Shown here: positions 9,191 to 17,435 of the stretch, piece by piece
Numbering within the stretch: position 1 is the stretch's first letter
How the letters are laid out: each line of letters opens with the position of its first letter
NCBI GenBank assembly: GCA_023206055.1
Contig: CP065366.1
Coordinates: forward strand, 2,604,001 to 2,668,000
Length of the DNA stretch: 64,000 bases
From: Vibrio cyclitrophicus
GTDB lineage: Bacteria; Pseudomonadota; Gammaproteobacteria; Enterobacterales; Vibrionaceae
Direction of reading: 5' to 3'
Position numbers and translations under genes: made by a program
Notes under the pieces: generated by a model
Database searches by the model: none
Seen by the model: the letters and a program-made list of their open reading frames with translations, nothing else
What the model was told of the DNA's origin: nothing

Positions 9191-9508
9191 CTATTTATCT
9201 ACATAGCTGCTACCTAAACGAACAGTAATTAAATTATTGCTTTTACCACCGACTTGAATGTATTCGATACCGATAATACGATTGATGATCCCCATAGCAG
9301 AGCTTGTATCAGAGTTTGTTGAGCGAATTGTCTCAACCGTTGCTCCTTCTGGCACTAACTCCATTGCACGATCTTGAGTGTTACCAGGTACTTGGAAACC
9401 GATAATATTGAAGCTTTCAGCATGCGCTGTGTAAACCTCATCGTTATGGCTAATACCTGAACAGCCTGCTAGAGAGATAACGCCTAAAACACACAATAAC
9501 TTTTTCAT
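9191..9508 (-). CDS. Small lipoprotein, unknown function
   Basis: The product is a 105-residue predicted lipoprotein. It has a short positively charged start, a hydrophobic stretch and a lipobox ending LAGC, with Cys16 as the lipidation site, so it should be membrane-anchored in the envelope. The rest (GFQVPGNTQDRAMELVPEG, and further on GIINRIIGIEYIQVGGK) has no domain I recognise with certainty. A good ribosome site (TAAGGT) precedes the ATG. It sits immediately beside the IS nest but appears complete, with a normal stop. Confidence 0.75.
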   Translation of the reverse strand: MKKLLCVLGVISLAGCSGISHNDEVYTAHAESFNIIGFQVPGNTQDRAMELVPEGATVETIRSTNSDTSSAMGIINRIIGIEYIQVGGKSNNLITVRLGSSYVDK

Positions 9509-9728
9509 AAAATACCTTAAGAATAATTGGGAATTTAGATAGTAAGCCTATGGCTTCAACTGCTAACAAAGTACGAATTAATAAGTAACGGTTTACTTTG
9601 CTACTAATTAGCAGTGCTGTAATGACAAGCCATAAACGACCGTGTCATGATTATCTAGACTCAATAAGTTCATTGGGAGACAGCATCTCCCGACCGATGT
9701 TGGACATTATTCCAGAGATGTTTTGTAG

Positions 9729-11046
9729 TTACTGTATGGGTTTGTCAGCTGAGTCATTACATATCTGAATGGTAATAGTAAATACCGCACCTTTTAAGGT
9801 TGGGCTCTGACCAACCTCCACGGTTGCGTTGTGTTGAGCACAGATCTTATCGACGATTGAAAGCCCCAAGCCATGGCCACTCTTAGCTTTATTACGCGCT
9901 TTATCGCCCACGTAAAAGGGTTCAAACAGACGAGCCTGGTGTTCTTGTGCTACGCCATCACCATCGTCATGTACCGCAATCTGTAGCTGATCTTGATGCA
10001 CGCTGGCTTCAATCGACATCTGTGAACGTGCGAACTTCATTGCGTTACGTACTAGGTTATCTAAGGCTCGGATAAGCAGAGTTTCATCCGCTAGTATTGA
10101 GCTAGGTTGTTCTGGCAGTGATAAGTCGATGTTGAGCTCTGTGTCTTTGTTCCAGCGTGTCATCGCGTGCTCGAGAACGTCTCTTATCTCTAATGACTGG
10201 GGTTGCTTTTCGAGGTCAATGCGATCAAATTTGGCGTAGCACAACAGTTCTTCCACCATCTTTTCCATCTCTTCTGTATCTTCGATAATACTTTCAACGG
10301 TGTGTTGTTGCGATTCATTAAGCGGCGTGTCTTTGAGTATTTCAGTTTGCCATTGAATACGAAATATTGGCGTGCGTAATTCATGAGCAACGGCTTTGGT
10401 GAGTGAGCGGTTACTTTCAATTAAGTGATGAATTCGGTCGGCCATTAGGTTAAAGGATTTGTTCAGTGAACCAATCGCAATACCACTTGAAGTCTCGGCT
10501 CGTGTCGAGAGTTCGCCTTCAGAAAAACGCAAAGTGGCAACCTCAAGCTTTCTAACACGGCGGAAAATAATTAACAGATGACTTACGCCGTAAACGATAC
10601 AACTAGCCAAAAAGAATACCCAAATGAGGTTATCTTCCAATTCTATTTTTCTCGAACAAATGCTTGATTATCGGGTAGGTAATGATAGGTGTTATCACTG
10701 CCTACTAAACGAAACCAAAGATTTCGTTCATCATCGTGAAAGATAAAGCTATTCGGGTGAGTACTAAAAACTCCGAAACTGGCCCCGGTATTTCATCATT
10801 TGAACTGAACGTGACGAGTATATTTTGAGAGGCCTCCACAAATTGATCTATCGCTTGATGAGCCGCTTTAAGGCCTTGATTTTTTGCGATGTTTGCTATG
10901 AGTTGCTGGTGGGCTGTCGCTTCGTAATCTTGCAGCACATAGTCGTAGTCGGTATTGAGTTGATAGACAGAAACTTCGTAGGCGACAATACCAATAAAAA
11001 AGCAAACTAACAGCCCCAATAAAGACTCCAAATAAATACGTCGCAT
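9729..11046 (-). pseudogene. RstB-like sensor histidine kinase, two frameshifts
   Basis: This was a membrane sensor kinase. The start at 11046 gives a transmembrane helix (LLGLLVCFFIGIVAYEVSV) and a periplasmic sensor domain. After a second membrane helix come HAMP, HisKA with the phospho-acceptor in AVAHELRTPIFRIQ, and HATPase with N box (LDNLVRNAMKFA), G1 (HDDGDGV) and G2 (GHGLGLSIV). The frame is broken in the sensor domain at an A run at 10766-10770 and again at a T run at 10646-10650 (plus-strand bases). Restoring one base at each gives a protein of about 440 residues. The C-terminal piece (9729-10640) could in principle be translated alone but would lack the sensor. It follows a decayed response-regulator gene. 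Confidence 0.85.
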
Positions 11047-11081
11047 AATCGTTCTCGTTTATTACGCTCGTAGTGAGCGAA

Positions 11082-11760
11082 GTTAATACCTAGCGGTTAA
11101 AAAAAATAAGTAGTCTTTATCGTGCATGATCTGAATTATTTTTGCTCGAGCATGGTCGTCACCGAGCATTTGTCTTAGGCGCACAACCTTGTTATTAATC
11201 GTCCGGTCGATCCTGTCATACTCAATGCTAACCAGTATCTTCGTCAAATAGTCAAGTGACTACGGCGTATCTGAATTGCTTGCTAATAAAGTCGATCAAA
11301 CTCTCGATCTGTGAGTGATAAACTGCACCTGAAAGTTCATATTTATTATATGTTTTTTCAGAACGAGTTAATCAAATTGAAGGTTATTTGAACCACCGTC
11401 TGAAGCAGTTTTGGCAGCGTAATAGTGAACGAACTCAGGCCAGCAGAAATCTTGGTTTCATTGGCTTGATGGCAGAGTCATCAGTCCTTTCTTACCCGCA
11501 ATACGATCAAAGTCGTCATCACCAGTGGTGAGCATCAATACTTTACCTTTATAGAGTGTATGCGTCTGTCGGAACATTGTCAGTCTAGCGGTTACAGGAA
11601 GCATTAAATCCAGCAATACGATGTCAAGTTGTTCGATGAGGATGGTCTGCGCAACATTACAGTCATAGGCAGGACACATAATGTTGAACGACAAAGTAAT
11701 CTTGAAATATTTCTGAAGTTACAGATCGCCTTCCACGGTGACCATTTTAGAGTTTGCCAT
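11082..11760 (-). pseudogene. RstA-like (OmpR-family) response regulator, heavily decayed
   Basis: The ATG at 11760 starts MANSKMVTVEGDL followed by an in-frame TAA. A later frame (11458-11694) retains the receiver core ILIEQLDIVLLDLMLPV with the phospho-acceptor Asp and KVLMLTTGDDDFDRIAG. Further on, scattered frames keep winged-helix fragments such as YDRIDRTINNKVVRLRQMLG, the OmpR recognition-helix region, up to a stop at 11082. Nonsense mutations plus several indels show advanced decay. The position directly upstream of the broken RstB-like kinase fits a former rstA-rstB operon. Confidence 0.75.
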
Positions 11761-11868
11761 TCAACCGCTAACCTAATCGAGTGTTAACTTAAATGAAATG
11801 TCGTGAATTACCTTCATCTTTAGCTTAATAAATATTGCATATTGAGTTTAATTACTTCGCAAAAAATA

Positions 11869-12922
11869 GGCTTTGTTGCGTAATTAAATTTAAAGATAGA
11901 ACTACCCCGTTTCGCGTATTTCTTAATCAATACGACAAGTTTCAGGCATACCTAACCCAGTAAGCTTGTTCAACGCTTTTATCATCGCGTAAGTTTCACC
12001 CACCTGGGCATTGTAATTTCTTAAGCTCAATCGTCCTCCTAGCAACTGTTTAACTCGATACATCGCTGTTTCTGACAATGAACGTTTGTGGTATCCATAC
12101 CGCTCTTTCCAATACTTATTTGAGCCGTATAACTTCTGGCAACCCACGGCGAGATTTCGAGGATGACCACGCTCCCAGAAGGCTGCCCCTTCTCTTGGGG
12201 GAACAAGCGCAATGGCTCCCTTAATCTTAATAGCAGTGTGACACGCTCTTGTGTCGTAAGCGCCATCACCAGACACCTCAAGGATACTTCGGCGTGTTTG
12301 TTTCAGCAGGTTCGGGAGTACTTCGCCATCTGTAACCGTTGATAAACTTAGCTCGGCGGCAATGATCTCATGAGTGCTTGTATCGACGGCAATATGAAGC
12401 TTTCGCCAGACTCTACGCTTGCCATCCGTCCCGTGTTTTTTGACTTTCCATTCACCTTCGCCATAAACCTTAAGGCCAGTTGCATCAATGGCTAGGTGTT
12501 GTATCGCTCCTCTCGTTTTAGTCTTAAATGAGACCTCAACTTGCTTGGCTCTACGGCTGATGCAGGTGTAATGCGGACAACTTAGCGGCACATGGGCTAA
12601 CCTAAATATCGAGTCGATAAATCCTTGAAGCGCTCTCAGTGGCATAGAAAAAACTCGTTTCACCATGAGTGCTGTCGTAATAGCTAAATCACTGAACCGA
12701 CGTGGTCTCCCACGCTTATTCTGTTTGCTTTGCGCCCAGCCGCTTATCGCCTCTTCATCAATCCAAAAGGTCAGAGAGCCACGGTTAATGAGTGATTGAT
12801 TGTATTGCTTCCAGTTGGTTGTTTTATAACGAGGTTTAGGCATAGGGCTACGAGAGGGAGTGAATGTAGCTGATCAGATCGTAGGTTCTGGATTTAGTTC
12901 CACTGAATTACGCAACAAAGCC
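11869..12922 (-). mobile_element. IS5-family, IS903-group insertion sequence, copy 2 (inverted)
   Basis: The element is 1054 bp and bounded by GGCTTTGTTGCGTAATT at 11869 and CGCAACAAAGCC ending at 12922. It lies in the opposite orientation to copies 1 and 3. The flanking nonamers (caaaaaata and catgaaatg) do not match, so there is no target duplication. Its sequence differs at scattered sites from the other two copies, so the three are not products of one very recent burst. Confidence 0.9.
11923..12843 (-). CDS. IS903-group (IS5 family) DDE transposase, copy 2
   Basis: This is a full-length 306-residue transposase with all DDE landmarks: the Asp in LAIDATGLKVYG, the Asp in SGDGAYDTRACH, and the Glu within the Y-x2-R-x3-E-x6-K signature. 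It reads NRGSLTFW near residue 22 and GGRLSLRNYN, LTGLGMPETCRID at the C-terminus, distinguishing it from copies 1 and 3 (GGKLSL, LTRLGMPKTCRID). Nothing in the frame suggests inactivity. Confidence 0.92.
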   Translation of the reverse strand: MPKPRYKTTNWKQYNQSLINRGSLTFWIDEEAISGWAQSKQNKRGRPRRFSDLAITTALMVKRVFSMPLRALQGFIDSIFRLAHVPLSCPHYTCISRRAKQVEVSFKTKTRGAIQHLAIDATGLKVYGEGEWKVKKHGTDGKRRVWRKLHIAVDTSTHEIIAAELSLSTVTDGEVLPNLLKQTRRSILEVSGDGAYDTRACHTAIKIKGAIALVPPREGAAFWERGHPRNLAVGCQKLYGSNKYWKERYGYHKRSLSETAMYRVKQLLGGRLSLRNYNAQVGETYAMIKALNKLTGLGMPETCRID

Positions 12923-13110
12923 CATGAAATGTCACGTAGTTTGGGTAATTAAGTACCGTCGGAAAATCCTGAGTCCTGGTATGTGCAGCTACCTACGGAA
13001 AGTTATACCAAAGTTACTGCGAAGTTTACCGTAAGCGCACCATGAAGCCCGCATTCTAATCTTTCAGCACGAAGAATAAGATCAACTCTCCAACCCAAAG
13101 GAGAGTTGAA

Positions 13111-13428
13111 ATGGCAAAACGACGCACCAATCTAGAATGGCAAACACTGTTTGAACAATATGAAAGCAGCAATATTACACAGCGTGCTTTTTGCGAACAA
13201 CATAGACTGAGTTTATCCACGCTCTTCGCCAAGCGGCGTCAACTCCAAACAGCAAACCAATCGGAATCTGTCGGATTTGTTAGAGCCGAAATCGTCGAAA
13301 AGACAACGAAGTATCAGGCGCAGATAGCTACGGCTAACATGACACTGCTCGTCAATGATGTGGAGTTGAGCATTCCTCAAGGCACGCCAGCGACCTATCT
13401 TGCTGAACTCATTGGAGCGTTGTCATGA
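13111..13428 (+). CDS. IS66 accessory protein TnpA
   Basis: This is a 105-residue helix-turn-helix protein of the IS66 TnpA family (KRRTNLEWQTLFEQYESSNI, then QRAFCEQHRLSLSTLFAKRR), required with TnpB and TnpC for transposition. It is the first gene of the IS66 unit. A strong ribosome site (AAAGGAGAG) precedes the ATG, and the stop overlaps the tnpB start as ATGA. The gene itself is intact even though the rest of the element is damaged. Confidence 0.85.
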   Translation: MAKRRTNLEWQTLFEQYESSNITQRAFCEQHRLSLSTLFAKRRQLQTANQSESVGFVRAEIVEKTTKYQAQIATANMTLLVNDVELSIPQGTPATYLAELIGALS

Positions 13429-13590
13429 AAGGTATGCTTAGCGCTCCAGACATTTATCTTTATCGTGAAAGTGTCGATTTTAGAAAGTCCATCAACGGCC
13501 TGGCGGCGATTATCGGAAATGATACGGACTTGCCTCTTGGTAACGGGGGCGCTGTTCCTGTTTACCAACAAACTGCTCGATAAGATTAAG
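13425..13590 (+). pseudogene. IS66 TnpB fragment, frameshifted and truncated
   Basis: It starts MKGMLSAPDIYLYRESVDFR, matching IS66 TnpB (the IS66 Orf2 family). One extra G in the run at 13545-13549 shifts the frame; with it removed the protein continues GALFLFTNKLLDKIKVL. At that point (about 13590) it joins directly to the middle of tnpC, so the C-terminal part of TnpB is deleted. Confidence 0.82.
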
Positions 13591-14686
13591 GTGCTGGAAT
13601 ATGTTCGCCCTAAGTACGCTTGCCGCCAGTGCGAAAAAGCAGGCGACAGTAGCCGTATCGTTCAGAAGCCATCCCCTCAGAGCCTCATACCTAAAAGCTT
13701 CGCCACAGAAAGCTTGCTGGCCAACATCATTCTTGGCAAATACCAATACGCAATGCCACTTTACCGCCAAGAATCGCTGTTTACCCAGTCAGATATCGAG
13801 TTATCACGTACCACGATGGCAAGGTGGGTCATCCAAGTCAGCGAGAAGTTCGCTCCGCTGTATGCGGCCTTGAAAGAGCACCTACTCCAACAAGTGGTGG
13901 TGCAGGTGGATGAAACGCCACCAATGTGCTCAAGGAAGAGAAGATGCGTTATATGTGGCTCTACTGCTCAGGCGCTGACTCGCCCGAAGCGGCATTACCG
14001 AATGTGAAAAATATCGTCTTGTACGACTATCAAAACAGTCGCGCGAGGGCGTGCCCTGTTGCCTTTTAGGCGACTACAACGGTTATCTACAAACCGATAG
14101 CTACGCGGCTTATGATGGTCTACATCAGGTCACTAATGTGGGGTGCTTAGCGCATGCTCGTCGTAAGTTCATGGATGCTAAGAAGCTTCAAGGGAAAGGT
14201 AAGTCGGGAAAGGTTGATAAGGCGCTGGCTAAAATCCAAAAACTCTACGGAATAGAATCACGCTTAAAAGGTGCGCCTGTCGAAAAGCGGAAAGCAGAGC
14301 GTCAAGCGTATTCCAAGCCGGTACTGGATGAACTTTACCAATGGATGACAACCCAGAAGGTGATAGGCTCAAGCCCATTAGGTAAAGCGATAAAATACAC
14401 GCTCGGCCAATGGCCGAAGCTCATCCGCTACGTCGATGACGGTCACTTATCGATAGAAAATAACCGCGCTGAACGTGCAATTAAACCTCTGGTCATTGGC
14501 AGGAAGAACTGGTTGTTCTCGAACACAACAAATGGTGCTGATGCGAGTGCGATGATTTACAGTATCGTCGAGACAGAGGAAGCCAACGGCCTAATCCTCT
14601 ACGGCTACATGGTCAAGTGCATGAAGGACCAGGCGAAAGCTGAGCCTGATATCAACGCACTCTTACCTTGGAACTTCAAACATTAA
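13591..14686 (+). pseudogene. IS66 transposase TnpC, 5'-deleted with two frameshifts
   Basis: This stretch encodes the zinc-binding segment (YVRPKYACRQCEK), the catalytic region (VVQVDETP, then GYLQTDSYAAYDGLHQ and CLAHARRKFMDA) and the terminal catalytic region (SIENNRAERAIKPLVIGRKN) of an IS66 DDE transposase. The N-terminal part is deleted. One base appears missing near 13917-13922 (after DETP) and one T near 14064-14067 (before LGDYNGYL). As read, no functional transposase can be made. Confidence 0.85.
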
Positions 14687-14790
14687 CAGCATCGCCCCGT
14701 GGGTTCATAGGGTGTTTACATCCAAGTTTGCATGGACGAGAAGTGTGGACGATGTTGAAACAAGAGCAGATAGATATAGTCTGTCACTTT

Positions 14791-14829
14791 CGATGTATTG
14801 CTGAGAACGAACTGAACAGCAATACATCG
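14791..14829. repeat. Perfect 13-bp inverted repeat
   Basis: CGATGTATTGCTG at 14791-14803 is repeated inverted at 14817-14829 around a 13-base loop. It lies downstream of the truncated outer-membrane protein gene (which reads leftward) but has no T-run on either side, so it is not a standard terminator. It may be an operator or the trace of another mobile end. Confidence 0.6.
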
Positions 14830-14883
14830 CCAAGCCTTAATGACTAGAGTTTAGGGAATCTCTATAATTCAAATATAAAGCCT

Positions 14884-15238
14884 CTAGAAGTCGTACGAAG
14901 CACCTATCATAACGGTACTAAACGCTGTGTCTCTGCTTTTAAGTCTTTTACCGTTATTATCAGTGAATTCGATATTTACGGCATCTGCCTGTGAAATCAG
15001 ACGTAACGTAAGCCTGTCAATTGGAGTATATTCAACGCCAATTCCGAAATGGAAACCGGCACCAGAATCGTCATCAATTTTGTAATTACTACCCTTACCA
15101 GAATTCAGGTCAACATAGCTAAGTCCAGCAACAAAGAAAGGTCGTATTGAATTATCAAATGTGTAACCGACATTAGCCGAAACAGACAATGCTGTTGGAG
15201 AGAACACTTTGTCACCAACTTTCGAATCGTAGTCACCA
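14884..15238 (-). pseudogene. Outer-membrane beta-barrel protein, 5' end removed by IS
   Basis: About 118 C-terminal residues remain of an outer-membrane barrel: alternating strands such as ALSVSANVGYTFDNSIRPFF, FHFGIGVEYTPIDRLTLRLI and a final strand ending VMIGASYDF, with the terminal Phe that is the Bam-recognition signature. It resembles the OmpA-like/porin-family small barrel class. The signal peptide and first strands are missing because IS copy 3 begins at 15239. A start codon available in the IS terminal repeat would give a fusion without a signal peptide, so export is not expected. Confidence 0.8.
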
Positions 15239-16292
15239 GGCTTTGTTGCGTAATTCAATGGAACTAAATCCAGAACCTACGATCTGATCAGCTACCTCCA
15301 CTCTCTCTCGTAGTCCTATGCCTAAGCCTCGTTACAAAACAACCAACTGGAAGCAATACAACCAATCACTCATTAACCGTGGTTCTCTGACCTTTTGGAT
15401 TGATGAAGAAGCAATAAGCGGGTGGGCACAAAGCAAACAGAATAAGCGCGGGAGGCCGCGTCGGTTCAGTGATTTAGCTATCACGACAGCACTCATGGTC
15501 AAACGAGTTTTTTCTATGCCATTGAGAGCGCTTCAAGGATTTATCGACTCGATATTTAGGCTAGCCCATGTACCGTTAAGTTGTCCGCATTACACCTGCA
15601 TCAGTCGTAGAGCCAAGCAAGTTGAGGTTTCATTTAAGACTAAAACGAGAGGAGCGATACAGCATCTAGCCATTGATGCTACTGGCCTTAAGGTTTATGG
15701 CGAAGGTGAATGGAAAGTCAAAAAACACGGTACGGATGGCAAGCGTAGAGTCTGGCGAAAGCTTCATATTGCCGTCGATACCAACACTCATGAGATCGTT
15801 GCCGCCGAGCTAAGTTTATCGACGGTTACAGATGGAGAGGTACTCCCGAACTTACTGAAACAAACACGCCGAAGTATCCTTGAGGTGTCTGGTGATGGCG
15901 CTTACGACACGAGAGCGTGTCACGCTGCTATTAAGATTAAGGGAGCTATTGCGCTTATTCCTCCAAGAGAAGGGGCAGCCTTCTGGGAGCGTGGTCACCC
16001 TCGAAATCTCGCCGTGGGTTGCCAGAAATTATACGGCTCAAATAAGTATTGGAAAGAGCGGTATGGATACCACAAACGTTCACTCTCAGAAACAGCGATG
16101 TATCGAGTTAAACAGTTGCTAGGAGGGAAACTGAGCTTAAGAAATTACAATGCCCAGGTGGGTGAAACTTACGCGATGATAAAAGCGTTGAACAAGCTTA
16201 CTAGGTTAGGTATGCCTAAAACTTGTCGTATTGACTAAGAAACACGCGAAACGGGTTGGCTCTATATCTAAATTTAATTACGCAACAAAGCC
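15239..16292 (+). mobile_element. IS5-family, IS903-group insertion sequence, copy 3
   Basis: The element is 1054 bp, from GGCTTTGTTGCGTAATTCA at 15239 to CGCAACAAAGCC ending at 16292. It separates a truncated outer-membrane protein gene (left) from a truncated zinc-ribbon gene (right). The flanking nonamers tagtcacca and attcgctga do not match. Because the two flanking fragments are unrelated genes, the IS probably sits at a deletion or rearrangement junction. Confidence 0.9.
15318..16238 (+). CDS. IS903-group (IS5 family) DDE transposase, copy 3
   Basis: This is a full-length 306-residue transposase with the IS5-family DDE residues in LAIDATGLKVYG, SGDGAYDTRACH and the YHKRSLSETAMYRVK signature. 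It reads NRGSLTFW, TDGKRR and GEVLPN, like copy 2, but ends GGKLSL and LTRLGMPKTCRID, like copy 1. It is therefore a mosaic of the variants in the other two copies, consistent with gene conversion or a shared ancestor. Confidence 0.92.
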   Translation: MPKPRYKTTNWKQYNQSLINRGSLTFWIDEEAISGWAQSKQNKRGRPRRFSDLAITTALMVKRVFSMPLRALQGFIDSIFRLAHVPLSCPHYTCISRRAKQVEVSFKTKTRGAIQHLAIDATGLKVYGEGEWKVKKHGTDGKRRVWRKLHIAVDTNTHEIVAAELSLSTVTDGEVLPNLLKQTRRSILEVSGDGAYDTRACHAAIKIKGAIALIPPREGAAFWERGHPRNLAVGCQKLYGSNKYWKERYGYHKRSLSETAMYRVKQLLGGKLSLRNYNAQVGETYAMIKALNKLTRLGMPKTCRID

Positions 16293-16692
16293 ATTCGCTG
16301 ATTCTGAAGGTTCCCATTTTGATACTGATGAAGACATCTTTGCATCCTCACTCAAAGATTCCGTCATAAATGGTGATGAAATAACAATGTCCCAGAAAGA
16401 GCTTTTTATGTGGGATATTTATATGCTTATAGATTGGCACATTAATAGATTATGGATTGAACTAGAATTCCGCCAACATTTTAAACGTCACGAACTACAG
16501 CCAAAACTAATCCATGACATGAAAACGGAAATTGACCGTATAAACAATCACTATGAACCTTTACTGAAAAGTAGTCTTTTATCATTTTCAATGATTGGCC
16601 ATAGAACTTGTTCGACGTGTAGCTCTATAATGACAAAACATGATGAATTCACCATGATCTGTACGTCGTGCGGAAATAAAGTAGAGTTATAA
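16293..16692 (+). pseudogene. Unknown protein with C-terminal zinc ribbon, 5' end removed by IS
   Basis: About 132 residues remain, rich in charged and aromatic residues (QKELFMWDIYMLIDWHINRL). They end in a four-cysteine zinc ribbon: Cys-x2-Cys (CSTCSS), about 13 residues, Cys-x2-Cys (CTSCGNKVEL). The open frame continues back into the IS with no sensible start, so the true N-terminus is lost. The stop is followed after about 10 bases by a probable attC site, suggesting this was an integron gene cassette. I do not recognise the family. Confidence 0.6.
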
Positions 16693-16697
16693 ATACG

Positions 16698-16753
16698 CTT
16701 ATAACAAGAAATTCCAGCAGACACCTACGGCGCAGCTGAATTTGGCGTTAACT
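16698..16753 (+). other. Probable integron attC recombination site
   Basis: Directly after the zinc-ribbon gene lies TAACAA (16702-16707), the arm AAATTCCAGC, a short centre, the complementary arm GCTGAATTT with one unpaired base between arms, and a closing GCGTTA (16745-16750). Imperfectly paired arms with an extra-helical base between TAACAA and GCGTTA are the hallmark of Vibrio-type attC sites placed behind cassette genes. The outer boxes are not perfect, so confidence is moderate. No integrase gene is in the window. Confidence 0.5.
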
Positions 16754-17328
16754 CCGACTCAGCAATACATTAACTAATCCAGCATATCTTTTCCCAAACA
16801 GTCTTCGTAACACGCTTGTGTCCAAAAGTTTCTTACGCTGAGTTGCGGTTGCGTGAGAGGCATATATGAAGCAAAGGAGGATTGCTTGTTTGTATCGTAG
16901 AACGCTGGATAGCATGCAACAAAATGTCGAGAATTGCTTTGTTCGACTTGATGGTATAGATGAGAGTTTCGGGGTGACTTTCTCAGGCTTTGGTTAGTGA
17001 AAAGCCCTTTTGTTAAGAAAACCACTAATCCAATCCATTGGTGTTGCTGATCTCTCTCATGATTCATAAAATCAAAAATTAACTCTTACACACCAATAAG
17101 CGCCTGTTTGACCAAGTTCCAACTATAGATAATTTAGTGTAAACGCGGCCTGTGAGGGAGAGTGATTTTTAGTCTAAAGTGAACAAATATAGGATATTTT
17201 AGAAGCGTTTCTTGACGGACTCACGAATAACAAACTATAGTCAATTTAGTAAGTCAATCATTAGCAAATCTAGTCTGCGTTATGATTAAGTTATTGATAT
17301 CAGGTTATTTAACGAATGAATATCGGAG
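16754..17328. other. Intergenic stretch without a convincing gene
   Basis: About 570 AT-rich bases. One 97-codon open frame on the minus strand (16774-17067) has no family I recognise and only a distant, weak ribosome site, so I do not call it. The rest shows no gene. The stretch separates the probable attC from the tRNA remnant and belongs to the mobile side of the boundary. Confidence 0.45.
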
Positions 17329-17360
17329 TTTCTAGGGTTCAAATCCCTATCCCTCCACCA
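17329..17360 (+). tRNA. 3' end of a tRNA gene (T-arm, acceptor strand and CCA only)
   Basis: The T-stem TAGGG (17333-17337), T-loop TTCAAAT and closing CCCTA are followed by the 3' acceptor strand TCCCTCC, discriminator A and encoded CCA (17358-17360). No D-arm, anticodon arm or matching 5' acceptor strand (GGAGGGA) is found in the bases upstream. It is therefore a partial copy such as those left at the distal attachment site when an element integrates into a tRNA 3' end. The isoacceptor cannot be read; a long-variable-arm tRNA such as tRNA-Ser is possible. Confidence 0.75.
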
Positions 17361-17369
17361 CATTAAAGA

Positions 17370-17397
17370 AAGCCGCTGAGAAATCAGCGGCTTTTTT
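17370..17397 (+). terminator. Rho-independent terminator behind the tRNA remnant
   Basis: A ten-base stem AAGCCGCTGA / TCAGCGGCTT with loop GAAA is followed by a T run. It is the natural terminator of the tRNA transcript, which supports the reading that the chromosomal backbone resumes here. Confidence 0.85.
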
Positions 17398-17435
17398 GTA
17401 TCTAGCGTTTACGTAAAGGACTTACGTAATTCCGA

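Larger units (their letters stand above)
13031..14719 (+). mobile_element. IS66-family element, internally deleted
   Basis: The ends are related inverted repeats: GTAAGCGCACCATGAAGCCC at 13031 and, on the opposite strand at 14719, GTAAACACCCTATGAACCCA. The element holds tnpA, a truncated tnpB and the C-terminal two thirds of tnpC in the usual IS66 order. Intact IS66 elements are typically around 2.5 kb; this one is 1689 bp. Sequence from the end of tnpB and the start of tnpC is missing. Flanking octamers do not match, so no target duplication is seen. Confidence 0.85.

Noticed and set aside
16231..16300. In-frame extension of the zinc-ribbon gene into the IS
   Set aside because: The extension reads the IS terminal repeat from a TTG inside the transposase stop; it is a chance fusion, not the native start.
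16774..17067. A 97-codon minus-strand frame
   Set aside because: No recognisable family, weak and distant ribosome site and irregular composition; left as uncertain intergenic sequence.
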